Source of the DNA: Bacillota bacterium
Lineage (GTDB): Bacteria; Bacillota; UBA4882; UBA8346
Length of the DNA: 64,000 bases
NCBI GenBank assembly: GCA_023426245.1
Contig: JAFABB010000033.1
Coordinates: forward strand, 62,001-126,000
Direction: 5' to 3'
The notes under the pieces were generated by a model, which was not told the DNA's origin, did not search any database, and saw only the letters and a list, made by a program, of their open reading frames with translations. The translations under genes were made by a program, and so were the position numbers. Shown here one piece after another: positions 15,539 to 24,780 of the stretch. The first letter of the stretch is position 1. Each line of letters opens with the position of its first letter.

Positions 15539-16324
15539 TTATAAATCATCAACCGGAGGCGCTCCATTCATCCAATTCAATTCGCTGTCTTTCATGAATT
15601 GATTCGGCCAGAAAATTTTTGTCTCATCCCAGTTGATAAAGGAAAGGATCTTATCGCAGTAGCGGTTGATGGTCTCTATAGAAGGCATTGACAATAGTCG
15701 ATCGATGTCCGATATCATTTCGGAGGGCTTTCGATCGGCCGTTTGCAAAACTTGCAATAGCCATTTATGATAGGGGTAAAGCAATTCATTGAAAGTAAGG
15801 ATGATTCGGCTGCTGAACAAAATGATCTTTTGAACGGAAAGAAAGATCAGATATCGGTTGTGTTTTAGAACGGCCTCACTATAATACCATTTCCAGGCTA
15901 ACAACTGTGATGCAAACCTGTCGATTCTTTCTTCTTTCCTCTCTGCCGGATACCTTACAATATCGGCTAATAATTCAGTAATATTGTCCATCCTGGAAAA
16001 CAATACCCTATTGTCTTTGAAAGCATACCGGGCGGGTTCGCTCCCCCGAAGCGCTATCAGCTTTAGTAATTCATCATCGACGTATTTACCGTCGATATAG
16101 CCTTTTTCATAGGTACATAGTTCCTTATTGTTATAAACCAAACGGTTCTCATGTTTCCGTGTTTGAAAATCGCTCGATTCAACAACAAATGTTACATCGA
16201 TGTCGGAATCGGGTTTAGCGAACCCATGAGCCAGCGATCCCCCAAGAATCAACGCTTTAACCGAGCTATCCCCTTCAAATTCCCTCATTAAATTGGCTAT
16301 AGACTCTCGATGATGCTGTTCCAT
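15539..16324 (-). CDS. Nucleotidyltransferase-domain protein
   Basis: 261 aa. The N-terminal nucleotidyltransferase (Pol beta-like) domain is marked by GGSLAHG (28-34) and the metal-binding pair D41/D43 in DSDID. The rest (about 120-261) is mostly helical, a likely substrate-binding region. Such stand-alone enzymes include antibiotic adenylyltransferases and regulatory nucleotidyltransferases; the substrate cannot be deduced. The frame continues open past the stop codon, which may mean the gene was once longer. Its neighbours (GNAT, EFR1, AlkX-like) are an assortment typical of accessory gene islands. Confidence 0.75.
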   Translation of the reverse strand: MEQHHRESIANLMREFEGDSSVKALILGGSLAHGFAKPDSDIDVTFVVESSDFQTRKHENRLVYNNKELCTYEKGYIDGKYVDDELLKLIALRGSEPARYAFKDNRVLFSRMDNITELLADIVRYPAERKEERIDRFASQLLAWKWYYSEAVLKHNRYLIFLSVQKIILFSSRIILTFNELLYPYHKWLLQVLQTADRKPSEMISDIDRLLSMPSIETINRYCDKILSFINWDETKIFWPNQFMKDSELNWMNGAPPVDDL

Positions 16325-16379
16325 GGTCCACTATCCCTTCTCTTCATAATTTGTTTTGAAGCGCAGGCGATAAGAGCCG

Positions 16380-17576
16380 TTATCCGCTTTCATCACGCTC
16401 TCCTTCTAAATATGCCGAGAAAGATGCGCTGCACCCTTTCAAGGCGGACTTTATTTCTTTGGTTTCCGTGATCCCCTTTTCCCACCACCAGTTTTTGATC
16501 CGGAGAGGATTTTTGCCTTGGTGCTTTTCCGGTTCAAATCTAGCTATCAACCGATCACCGTAAAGCACCGGGAGCACGTAATAACCGTATTTCCGTTTGC
16601 CGGGGGGCAAATAAACTTCCCAACTGTATTTGAAGTTGAAAAGTTTTTCAACCAGGTCCCGGTCCCATAAAAGATTATCGAGAGGGGCCAAAAAACGCAT
16701 TCTTTTTTCCGATTGATTCATTCCCTCCAAAATTCCTCGATCTTCTTTCCGCATATAAAATATTTCATCCATTCCCTCGATGGATAAGGTTACCAAGCTC
16801 TTTTCTTCCACCAGCTCTGAAAGGATCGCAAGTCGTAAACCCTTATCCGCAAGAAACTGCCCAAGCCATCCCCCGCCATTCCGTCCCCAAAGGAATCCCA
16901 TACCGCCGATCCTTCTTTTGATATACCATTTTACGAAATCGTGATCGTTGGCAAAAGGATCAGCAGCATCCAACAGCTCACGGGGAAGAAGATTCTCGAT
17001 CCGATCGTATATTTTCTGGGTGTTTTTCTTCTTGAAAATTCCTAATTCGCCGGTATTGAACATATAGTCCATGGTGGCGCCGGAAAGGTTCCGGTGTCCC
17101 CAGCGCCCTTTCCCGGCCCGTCCAAGGTCAATTTGAGTCGATTGAAGCGGACCTCTTCCTGTCAAATTCTTACGGACTTCGTCGGCAAAATCGAGAGCTT
17201 CAAGAGAGCGGCGATAATTTAAACTTTGGATGACTTCTTTTTCCTTCTCTTTTCTCAGGCGTTGAAAAAAAGGCCAGTCTTCCCGCAAATAAATGGCCAT
17301 CATCTTATCCCACCCGTCCAGCAATGAGCGGTCCGTGTATAACATCCTTTCCAGCATGGCGGGGCGGTAGCCTCGAATCCGTGACTGCAGAACCAAATCG
17401 GGATTCCGTCCCACAACATTTAAGGGATCATACTGAATACATCCGACTCTTTGAATGTATTCCAGTATTCCCCGCTCTCCAACAAACGTGTCTTCGCCGC
17501 TCAATCCCTGGTAATGGATTAAAAAGCAACGTGCCTCCCGGGGGGTGATTTTAAAATTCGTATTCTGATTTCCCAT
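16380..17576 (-). CDS. AlkX/YcaQ-like winged-helix (HTH_42) DNA-repair-type protein
   Basis: 398-aa protein of the winged-helix HTH_42 family, which includes the interstrand-crosslink glycosylases AlkZ and E. coli AlkX (YcaQ). The catalytic-region motif reads Q48-Y49-D50 within GCIQYDPLNVVGRNPDLVL. QxD is the AlkX type, while AlkZ has QxQ. Other matching segments are GATMDYMF, RRIGGMGFLWGRNGGGWLG and FLAPLDNLLWDRDLV. Base excision at crosslinked or bulky lesions is thus plausible, but not shown. It starts with ATG 17576 and precedes the nucleotidyltransferase gene by 55 nt. Confidence 0.82.
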   Translation of the reverse strand: MGNQNTNFKITPREARCFLIHYQGLSGEDTFVGERGILEYIQRVGCIQYDPLNVVGRNPDLVLQSRIRGYRPAMLERMLYTDRSLLDGWDKMMAIYLREDWPFFQRLRKEKEKEVIQSLNYRRSLEALDFADEVRKNLTGRGPLQSTQIDLGRAGKGRWGHRNLSGATMDYMFNTGELGIFKKKNTQKIYDRIENLLPRELLDAADPFANDHDFVKWYIKRRIGGMGFLWGRNGGGWLGQFLADKGLRLAILSELVEEKSLVTLSIEGMDEIFYMRKEDRGILEGMNQSEKRMRFLAPLDNLLWDRDLVEKLFNFKYSWEVYLPPGKRKYGYYVLPVLYGDRLIARFEPEKHQGKNPLRIKNWWWEKGITETKEIKSALKGCSASFSAYLEGERDESG

Positions 17577-18356
17577 ATGCCGTCCCGTATTTAGGTTTCA
17601 ATTCGGAATGTTTTCTCGACACATTTTCTTCATCTAAGAGGAATGTTTATTTTCTATATAAGCTCACCTTGGGCTATCATTTTTACTTTGCCGCCAACCT
17701 CAATTGTTATAACGGTTCTTTTCCAGATTTGACTTGATATACAAAATGGATTGCCGGCCCATTTCATAACCTTGCTCAACGCTGATGCCGATTTCACGGG
17801 AGCCCAAATATTACTCCCGCTTGGAAAGTCCATAATTTTAAATGAATTTATACAATATATTTCCACAGCCATCGAACAATCCCTGCCAAATATGAATCTT
17901 AAAAAACTTTGGCAGTCCTGAAACTTTTTGAATTTGGAAGCCGTCGCAAAATACTTTAAAACCAATGAGATAATCAATCTACTCTTTCTTTCACTCTCAC
18001 ATTAAAAATCCCCCCATAAACCAACATATCCCCTCCCGACCAACCCGGCGATGTCTGAAAACCCACCGGAGTCTCGCCAAAGGCCCTCAAAACCGCCATT
18101 CATTTGATTTTTCCTAGATGAAAATTTTATAGGATAAATATCTATAGATTTTGCCGCCGGTCTTTCGTTTCTCTCACCTCACCCGCGATTCTATTCACGA
18201 TAAGGGCATATATTGGCATATGGGGGTCAAATAAATATGAGTAAGAATTAAACTCAAGGATTCATTCGCCACTCTCAATGACGCCATCTTTTTGATTTCC
18301 ATTTTCGCCTTTTTCCTGTCTTTCGTGGTTCCATAAGGTTTTTAGCGGGAAGTAAC
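17577..18356. other. Long non-coding stretch, possible decayed DNA
   Basis: About 780 bp without a gene I can support. A 107-codon open frame on the minus strand (17654-17977) lacks a recognisable family and a good ribosome-binding site, and its composition is not convincing. The second half (17978-18356) has stops in all frames and uneven base composition. This stretch ends in the 21-bp repeat array. No promoter, RNA gene or mobile-element end was recognised. Confidence 0.5.
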
Positions 18357-18484
18357 TAAAAGCTCCTTCTGATCTAGAAAAAAGGTACCTCCGAGCTATT
18401 AAAAGCTCGCTCCGAACTAGAAAAAGGTACCTCTGAGCTACTAAAAACTCGCTCTGAGGTATTAAAAGTGCGTTCTGCCGCTTA
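18357..18484. repeat. Six imperfect 21-bp tandem repeats
   Basis: Units start at 18357, 18378, 18400, 18421, 18442 and 18463, each 21-22 bp. They share the form (T/A)AAAA-G-(C/G)(T)-...-CTC(C/T)GA-(G/A)CTA. Odd units resemble TAAAAGCTCGCTCCGAACTAG and even units AAAAAGGTACCTCTGAGCTAC, so there may be a higher-order pair structure. It lies in a non-coding gap. Two helical turns per unit would place repeats on one face of the DNA, but no function is known. Confidence 0.8.
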
Positions 18485-18557
18485 GGCTCGCTGCCGTTCT
18501 TTTATCTCGTAAATCATGTTCCTCAGGTCTTCTTTACCCCCGGTTCATAGTTTTTTC

Positions 18558-19409
18558 TCAAATAGGATTTACATGATTTCTCTCAAGGTTTTTCACTATC
18601 TCATGGTAACGTTCAGTCGCAAATTCGCTGGGTTCCCCTTTTTTACAGAAAATAAATCCGGCTAACTTCTGATTGGGGCGTTCCACAATAATCTGACCAT
18701 GAATTACCTTGGATTCCAACACCGCGAGCGCCTCCAAAAATCTCCGGTCTTTCTTTGCCTTATCATAAAAAGACAAAACATAGACATAAAAGAAAAGGTT
18801 GTAATTTACGAAAGGATACGCCACTTGCATAAATAAGGTGCCGATTCCATAGTGACAAGGGCCGAGAGGCATGCGGGTTTCCCAATGCGCGAGCAGAAAC
18901 TCAACCCCTTTGTCAAGAGCTTCGTGGGTATTGAGAAAATGTGTAAATCGGAATGCGTCTAAAGCCGCCAAGGTTGGGCCCGGATTGGAAAACTCCGTTT
19001 CCGGGCCTCTTCCGAAGCTGAACTTACTGCAACGCCAACCACCATCGGTATGCTGAATTTCTAACAGGTGCTCCAAGGTTCTCTTGAGCCGGTTGTCAAC
19101 AGCATAACCCAAATGACAAAGAGTTCTGGCGGCGTTAATGGTATGGCAAGGGTATATTGCGCCTTGCGGGGAAAGCTTAAATCGTCCGTCTTCCCGCCAG
19201 GTGCTTACGATCAAATCGGCAGTCTCTTTTATTATAGGTTCGGAACGGTCTATTCCCAATTCTAACAGCATTAATATGCAATCGAGAGTTGTAAAGGGAC
19301 TTCCTTTCATGAGCCGCTTGTCGGGAGTGGCCCAATAATCGCCACCATTGTGATGGCGTTTTGCCAAAATCCCTTTCACATCGGATTGATATTGCTTATT
19401 TACCGCCAC
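18558..19409 (-). CDS. Prenyltransferase/terpene-cyclase-like alpha-toroid protein
   Basis: 283 aa from a GTG start with GGGGGG upstream. The sequence shows repeated helical pairs and a QW-type motif (QHTDGGW), as in the alpha-alpha toroid shared by squalene cyclases and protein prenyltransferases. It is much shorter than squalene-hopene cyclases (over 600 aa) and lacks a DxDD-type catalytic motif, so cyclase activity is doubtful. Cys and His residues (YPCHTIN, GPCHYG) could bind metal. It lies between the 21-bp repeat array and an Ntn-hydrolase gene in the same direction. Function unknown. Confidence 0.65.
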   Translation of the reverse strand: MAVNKQYQSDVKGILAKRHHNGGDYWATPDKRLMKGSPFTTLDCILMLLELGIDRSEPIIKETADLIVSTWREDGRFKLSPQGAIYPCHTINAARTLCHLGYAVDNRLKRTLEHLLEIQHTDGGWRCSKFSFGRGPETEFSNPGPTLAALDAFRFTHFLNTHEALDKGVEFLLAHWETRMPLGPCHYGIGTLFMQVAYPFVNYNLFFYVYVLSFYDKAKKDRRFLEALAVLESKVIHGQIIVERPNQKLAGFIFCKKGEPSEFATERYHEIVKNLERNHVNPI

Positions 19410-19581
19410 GGCTATCCCCCCTCTGTATCTTGGCTTGCCGGCTATTTCTCCCCATTTGTATGAATGACATCCCTATCGAAAATACATTCACCGCCATTCC
19501 ATTTTTTATCGCGAAGTAAGGATTATTTGGGATACAATTTGTGAAACAACTTGCTTCAAGGTAAGGAGACTGCCCCATAAA

Positions 19582-20400
19582 CTAATATAAATTGATGGGA
19601 ATGCGGTGTCCGCCCTTTTTTAACTCCCTGGGAAGCCAATAGGTTTTGCCCTCCGAATAACGATGATTGGGGAAAATAGTAACCTGCAAGGTTTTCAGAT
19701 CGAATATATAAGAGTAAACCGTTGGATATTGGCCTTCCTGATGGGTTTGATCCAAGAGCGTCTTAACCCTTTCCTTGGTGATAGTTTGGCGCTGAGCCCC
19801 CTTGAATGCGGATTGGATCCGATTAAACCTATTACAGGGATAGGTACCGATTTTCGGATTGGTAAGGCTAAAATTGGTAATCACTTGGTAGAGCTGGCGG
19901 TTTTTGATAAATACATAATCATTTCGGGACCACTCGATGACGCCTGAATTACCTGCCCGATCCGCAATCAATAAATGCTCTTGCCCGAATTGAGGCCAGT
20001 TGTACTTTTTGATCAGTTCAACAGCTTCATTAACGGTCCGGCATTTTCTTAAAATCAGAACCATTAAATCTTCTTCGATATCTTTACGCCGGGGGTTTTT
20101 TTGGTATTTTTGGGACGACAACGAAGCCCAGTCGAAACAGAGACCATATTCATTGATGCCGACCTGAGGATATTGCGGCAAATAGGAATTCCATCCCATC
20201 ACCATATAACCATAGTCCTGCTTATTACCGGGAGTTACGGAAATTATAGGATCCGTAAAGAACCAATCTTCATTGCCGGCGAAGTAATCAGTAGAGGACC
20301 CTTTCACATAAAAAATCGTGCAAGCCAGCGTCTGAATGGTCATCATGGTGAATCCAAACCAACAAAATAACCCAATGAAAAAAAATCTCTTTAATCTCAT
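19582..20400 (-). CDS. Secreted linear-amide C-N hydrolase (choloylglycine hydrolase-like)
   Basis: 272-aa N-terminal-nucleophile hydrolase. A hydrophobic signal sequence (about 1-26) ends directly at C27 in LACTIFYVKG, the residue expected to become the nucleophile after cleavage. The segments FAGNEDWFF, GINEYGLCFD and CRTVNEAVELIKKY match the penicillin V acylase / bile-salt hydrolase / acid ceramidase-like family. The substrate may be an N-acyl amino acid, peptide or lipid; bile-salt specificity cannot be concluded. It is separated from the next gene by 172 nt and preceded by the terminator of the cstA gene. Confidence 0.8.
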   Translation of the reverse strand: MRLKRFFFIGLFCWFGFTMMTIQTLACTIFYVKGSSTDYFAGNEDWFFTDPIISVTPGNKQDYGYMVMGWNSYLPQYPQVGINEYGLCFDWASLSSQKYQKNPRRKDIEEDLMVLILRKCRTVNEAVELIKKYNWPQFGQEHLLIADRAGNSGVIEWSRNDYVFIKNRQLYQVITNFSLTNPKIGTYPCNRFNRIQSAFKGAQRQTITKERVKTLLDQTHQEGQYPTVYSYIFDLKTLQVTIFPNHRYSEGKTYWLPRELKKGGHRIPINLY

Positions 20401-20530
20401 CGTTTTTACCGTCCCGTTTTCTACTTGTATTATTTTTCACCATGCCTCTCGTGCTCATTTGAGTCTTTTAGAATATTTTACCATGCTTTCCGTGATATTA
20501 AAATATTATCCGTTTTTGCATGAAATTCGC

Positions 20531-20600
20531 AAAAAAAGTGGGCATTTGCTCATCTTCAGCGTTGCGATACGCTGTTGATGAATGTCAAATGCCCATTTTT
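20531..20600 (-). terminator. Long bidirectional terminator hairpin after cstA-like gene
   Basis: TGGGCATTTG (20539-20548) pairs with CAAATGCCCA (20586-20595), and an inner imperfect stem joins CTCATCTTCAGCG to CGCTGTTGATGAATG. An A7 run precedes it on the plus strand (T7 on the minus strand), so it terminates the cstA-like transcript. T residues on the other side allow plus-strand termination too. Confidence 0.88.
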
Positions 20601-20664
20601 CGACGGTAAAAACCAAACCAATGTAAAGCGGTTATATTGGGTTTTTTAATGAATGGAATGCGGG

Positions 20665-22104
20665 TCACATACCCAGACCACTATGGATATCAACCGCTTT
20701 CCCAATATTCCGTTTAAAGATCACTCCCACAAACAAGATCAACAGGGCGGTGGCTCCCACGATCCCGGCTGAGTAAGAAATAGCTAGCGGCAAATGAAAC
20801 CCTTCCGGAGCTTGGAAAATGTAAGTTATTGAAACCGCCGTCATAAAGGTAGCCGGTATCGTGGCGATCCAGTGGGAGATATTGCAGCGAACCAGATAAA
20901 CCGCGCCGGCCCAAAGGGCGATCATCGCCAGCGTCTGGTTGGACCAGGCGAAATATCTCCAAATAATATCGAAATTCAATTGGGAAAGAGTCCCGCCGAC
21001 AATAAAAAGCGGCACTGCGATGTAAAGACGTTTCAGAACCGGCTTTTGATTGGTGTTAAGCCAATCGGCAATCGTCAATCTGGCGCTGCGGAATGCGGTA
21101 TCACCGGAAGTGATCGGGCAGACGATAACACCCAGTATGGCTAAAACTCCACCAACACCACCTAAAAGTGAAACCGAAACGGTATGAACCACCCCACCCG
21201 GTCCTCCCTCTTTCATTGCCGCCGCCAAACCAGGGGTGCCATGGAAAAATGCGATTCCGGCCGCGGCCCAGATCAAGGCGATGATGCCTTCGGCTACCAT
21301 GGCTCCATAAAAAACGCGTCGTCCATATTTTTCATTTTGAATACAGCGGGCCATTAAAGGTGATTGGGTGGCATGAAACCCACTGATGGCGCCGCAAGCA
21401 ATCGAAACAAACAATAGCGACCAGACCGGTAACCCCTGTGGATGCAGGTTTTCCAAAGTGAGAGGAGGCAACTGATAACCTTTGAATAATAAACCGCCGG
21501 TGATTCCAACACCCATAATCATTAAAATCAGTCCAAAAACAGGATAAATCCGGCCTATCAATTTGTCGATCGGCAGCATGGTCGCTAAGAAATAATAAAT
21601 CAAGACCACAATCAGCCAAAAATTAAAATCAAGGGCTTTTGGTGTCAGGCTGGCCAATAATTTGGCCGGGCCGGTCATAAAGACCGTTCCCACCAGGATT
21701 AGCAATATTACGGAAAAGACCCGCATCACGTTTTTCATCACCGGGCCAAGATAAATACCGGCGATTTCGGAAATACTGGCGCCGTTGTTCCGCACCGAAA
21801 GCATCCCGGTCAGATAATCGTGAACCCCACCGGCAAAAATACAGCCGAAAACGATCCATAAAAAGGCCACCGGCCCCCATAGAGCACCGGCAATCGCTCC
21901 AAAGATAGGGCCAAGACCGGCGATGTTCAACAATTGGATCAAAAAGATGTTTTTCCAGTCCATCGGCACATAATCCACCCCATCGGTCAGGGCGTTCGCC
22001 GGAGTCGGCCTCTTTTCATCGGGTTTGAAAATTTTTTCCATCAATAAACCGTAAGTAAAATAGCCTACAATCAAAATTGCTGCCGAAATAAAAAATAAGA
22101 GCAT
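20665..22104 (-). CDS. CstA/BtsT family carbon-starvation transporter
   Basis: 479-aa membrane protein with about 14 hydrophobic segments. It begins with FFISAAILIVGYFTYG and contains FKPDEKRPTPANALTDGVDYVP, then NIAGLGPIFGAIAGALWGP, FVSIACGAISGFHATQSP and PITSGDTAFRSARL, all characteristic of the CstA family. E. coli CstA and BtsT are longer (about 700 aa) and import pyruvate and/or peptides; shorter forms of this size are common in Firmicutes. A LytS/LytR-type two-component system lies just upstream on the same strand, as in the BtsSR-BtsT pyruvate system, which supports an uptake role controlled by an external substrate. Confidence 0.9.
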   Translation of the reverse strand: MLLFFISAAILIVGYFTYGLLMEKIFKPDEKRPTPANALTDGVDYVPMDWKNIFLIQLLNIAGLGPIFGAIAGALWGPVAFLWIVFGCIFAGGVHDYLTGMLSVRNNGASISEIAGIYLGPVMKNVMRVFSVILLILVGTVFMTGPAKLLASLTPKALDFNFWLIVVLIYYFLATMLPIDKLIGRIYPVFGLILMIMGVGITGGLLFKGYQLPPLTLENLHPQGLPVWSLLFVSIACGAISGFHATQSPLMARCIQNEKYGRRVFYGAMVAEGIIALIWAAAGIAFFHGTPGLAAAMKEGGPGGVVHTVSVSLLGGVGGVLAILGVIVCPITSGDTAFRSARLTIADWLNTNQKPVLKRLYIAVPLFIVGGTLSQLNFDIIWRYFAWSNQTLAMIALWAGAVYLVRCNISHWIATIPATFMTAVSITYIFQAPEGFHLPLAISYSAGIVGATALLILFVGVIFKRNIGKAVDIHSGLGM

Positions 22105-22226
22105 GAAACTGAAATCCCCCCTCCTTTTTTCTTCGATTATAATTGGATTGAATCATCCATGAGGTGATTTCAGGCCGAAATGTTAAAAAGAATGGTTATT
22201 GGGTTGAATTTCAGGTTTTAATTTTG

Positions 22227-22976
22227 TTAAAAATCCAATAATATTCGAAAATCCTTAATGATATTGCGGCTGATGATGATCTCTTCCTGCAAGTAATTTT
22301 TTACCTTGATCCGATATGAATTATTAAACCAGGGTTGAATTTCGACGATTTTGTCCAAATTAACCAAATAACTCCGGTTCACCCGGTAAAAATGATTGTT
22401 TTTGAGCTTTTCCTGAAAATAGCCAAGGGTTTGATGAGAAACGAATTCTTCGTTGAGGGTACAGATGCGGCAGTTCCGGTCGGCCATCGCCAGAAAAACA
22501 ATATCATCAATATCAACCGGGAGCACCCGATCGCCTTTCCACAGGGATAATTTTTTGAGTTTTTCTGCCATCCAGCAGGGACTGGAAGGAGTTTCTTGGG
22601 GCCAATCGGCACTTGAGTCTGGAAACTGGGCTCGCTGTAAAGCCTTTTCAACCCGCTGCTGCTCGAATGGTTTCAAGATATAATCCACCGCGTTTATTTC
22701 AAAGGCTTTGACAGCATATGCGTCATAGGCTGTGGAAAAAATGACTTTTAAGTTTCCGGTGATTTTTTTTCCTTCTTTCGCAAGAGTAATCCCATCCATA
22801 TCCCCCAGGTTGATGTCGATGAACGCAATATCAATCAGGTTCGACCGGATAAGTTTTAACGCTTCATGACCGCTCCTTGCTTCGAGAATATCCGTCATTC
22901 CGACAATGTTTTCAATAAGATACCGCAATTCTTTTCTGGCGGGCTTTTCGTCATCAACCACAAGAATCGAATTCAT
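22227..22976 (-). CDS. LytTR-family response regulator (LytR/BtsR type)
   Basis: About 249 aa from the ATG at 22976, which is preceded by GGTGAT; the frame is open to 22988. The receiver domain has the acidic pair D8/D9, the phosphoacceptor D54 in IDINLGDMDG, T/S at STAYDAYAV and the conserved K in DYILKPF. The C-terminal LytTR DNA-binding domain covers about 145-249 (VDIDDIVFLAMADRNC, FYRVNRSYLVNLDKI). It overlaps the end of the kinase gene by 23 nt. LytTR proteins bind direct repeats upstream of their targets; the adjacent cstA-like gene is the obvious candidate. Confidence 0.92.
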   Translation of the reverse strand: MNSILVVDDEKPARKELRYLIENIVGMTDILEARSGHEALKLIRSNLIDIAFIDINLGDMDGITLAKEGKKITGNLKVIFSTAYDAYAVKAFEINAVDYILKPFEQQRVEKALQRAQFPDSSADWPQETPSSPCWMAEKLKKLSLWKGDRVLPVDIDDIVFLAMADRNCRICTLNEEFVSHQTLGYFQEKLKNNHFYRVNRSYLVNLDKIVEIQPWFNNSYRIKVKNYLQEEIIISRNIIKDFRILLDF

Positions 22977-24687
22977 TGACAAAATCACCTTCCACCCTTT
23001 CGGGAATTTTCAAAGAGACAATCGTGCCCCCGCCTGGCCTGACTTTTATGAAAAGTCCGTATTCCCCTCCGTAAATGCCCTTTAATCGTTGATTGACATT
23101 GGTTAAACCGATACAATCTTTTGGCAGGTCGTTACTGTAAAATTTTTCAACAATCGTTTTATCAATGCTCACACCGGTGTTTTCAATTTGGATTTCTGTT
23201 TCATTGGAAATTTTGGACGCCTTAATATAGACATTCCCACCGTTTTCCATGGGCAGCACTCCGTGTTTAATGGCATTTTCAACGAGGGGCTGCAAAATAA
23301 ACTGCGGTAGGGAACAATCGATATCTTCCGGAATATCGATAATAATCCGGAGTCGATCTTCAAAACGGGCTTTTTCCAATTCCAAATAGGCGCCGATCTG
23401 TTTCAACTCGTCCTGTAGTCTCACAAAACTATCTTTTTGCAATAAGCTATTGCGGAAATAAGTTCCCAGGCTGACTATTAATTTTTTGGCTCGTTCCGGT
23501 TTGGTTAAGCAAAACGCACTGATGGTATTGAGGGAATTAAAAAGAAAGTGGGGATTTACCTGAGATTGTAATGCTTTCAGCTCTGCCCGCTGGCAAAGTT
23601 TCTTTTGATACTCGATATCGGCTAATTCCAATTGCGTTGAAAAAACACGGGCCAGTCCCCTGGCTAAGGAAATATGAACGTTGGAAATTCCATTTTCTCT
23701 GGCAAGATAGATCTGAATTGTCCCGATAATTTCCTCGTTTTTCGATAAGGGGACAATTACGGCGGACCGCAGTTTGCATCCTGGATAAGGACAACCAATT
23801 CCCCCGTGCTCATTGATTACGATCATTTCTCCGGTCCCAATTACTTTTTGATATAAATCCGACTGGATATCAATATTCCCCTGGTGGTGATCGGAGCCAA
23901 GGCCATGATGGGCCAATATCTTTTGGCGGTCTGTAATCGCCACGGCTGAAACTCCGGACATTTCAAAAATAATCCGGGCTACTTTCTCGATATCCGCTTT
24001 GTTATTAAAGCCTTTTCGTAAATAACTCAAACAACGATCGGTAATATCCAAGGCCAGTTTCGTTTGAAGAGCGGCTTCTTTTTCCTGCTCTTTATAGATC
24101 CCGTCGATAAATCCAATAAAAAAGGCAACTCCAAACGGATTTAACAAAACCATGGGCACCCAGATAATTTTCACCAGTTCGAGCGCTTCGGAAAAAGGGT
24201 GAGCCATCGAGAGAATGATCATCATTTGGAGTAATTCGGCAAACATTCCGACGATCAACGCGCGGACCCAGCTATGAGCGCGGTTTTTGAAAAAGTCGGC
24301 TGCAAATCCGCCAATGGCCCCTTCAATCACAGTGGATACGGCACAAGCCCCAGCGGTAAATCCATGAATATCAATTACCCAGCGATGAAAACCGGCGATC
24401 AGTCCGGCGCCGATGCCTACAAAAGGGCCGCCATAAATGCCCCCAACCATGACGCCGATAATCCTTGAATTGGCAATGGCGCCCTTTACCGGTGTTCCCA
24501 CGTAAGTTGCTAAGATGCCAATGCCTGCAAAAATAAACATCAGCAAGATTTTATGAAAAAAACGATTGTTTTTCCCGGTAACTAAATTTTTAAAAATCTT
24601 GGTTTTCGATAAAAGGTAGGCGATCATAATGATGGTACTCATATTGGTCAGTAACTTCATCACCACACGAATCGTTACCATCGCCAA
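22954..24687 (-). CDS. LytS-type sensor histidine kinase (5TM-5TMR-GAF-HisKA)
   Basis: 577 aa. An N-terminal 5TM receptor domain of the LytS-YhcK type (about 15-200) contains GTPVKGAIANSRIIG and GGIYGGPFVGIGAGLIAG. A GAF domain (about 215-355) has Cys residues in CPYPGCKL. The LytS-type kinase core has the phosphoacceptor H380 in QVNPHFLFNSLNTIS and a HATPase region with LVENAIKHG and VRPGGGTIVSLKIP. E. coli BtsS and YpdA have the same layout and sense pyruvate, and the neighbouring CstA-like transporter fits this. The ligand is inferred. Confidence 0.92.
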   Translation of the reverse strand: MAMVTIRVVMKLLTNMSTIIMIAYLLSKTKIFKNLVTGKNNRFFHKILLMFIFAGIGILATYVGTPVKGAIANSRIIGVMVGGIYGGPFVGIGAGLIAGFHRWVIDIHGFTAGACAVSTVIEGAIGGFAADFFKNRAHSWVRALIVGMFAELLQMMIILSMAHPFSEALELVKIIWVPMVLLNPFGVAFFIGFIDGIYKEQEKEAALQTKLALDITDRCLSYLRKGFNNKADIEKVARIIFEMSGVSAVAITDRQKILAHHGLGSDHHQGNIDIQSDLYQKVIGTGEMIVINEHGGIGCPYPGCKLRSAVIVPLSKNEEIIGTIQIYLARENGISNVHISLARGLARVFSTQLELADIEYQKKLCQRAELKALQSQVNPHFLFNSLNTISAFCLTKPERAKKLIVSLGTYFRNSLLQKDSFVRLQDELKQIGAYLELEKARFEDRLRIIIDIPEDIDCSLPQFILQPLVENAIKHGVLPMENGGNVYIKASKISNETEIQIENTGVSIDKTIVEKFYSNDLPKDCIGLTNVNQRLKGIYGGEYGLFIKVRPGGGTIVSLKIPERVEGDFVNEFDSCG

Positions 24688-24780
24688 AACACCTCTTTGA
24701 TTTCAGACCGGTTGTATTAAAAATCACCAAAATAATTTAAAAATTTTAACAATAATATTATACATTATTTTCTTGAATGA

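Noticed and set aside
17654..17977. 107-codon open frame on the minus strand in the gap after the AlkX-like gene
   Set aside because: No recognisable family, no good ribosome-binding site, composition unlike neighbouring proteins; described only as part of the non-coding stretch.
19582..20400. Bile-salt hydrolase
   Set aside because: The Ntn-hydrolase family is broad (penicillin acylases, N-acyl-homoserine-lactone acylases, acid ceramidase-like); nothing in the sequence points to bile salts.
22105..22226. LytTR direct repeats upstream of the transporter gene
   Set aside because: Only vague AACC-like words are visible; I cannot point to a convincing pair of sites.
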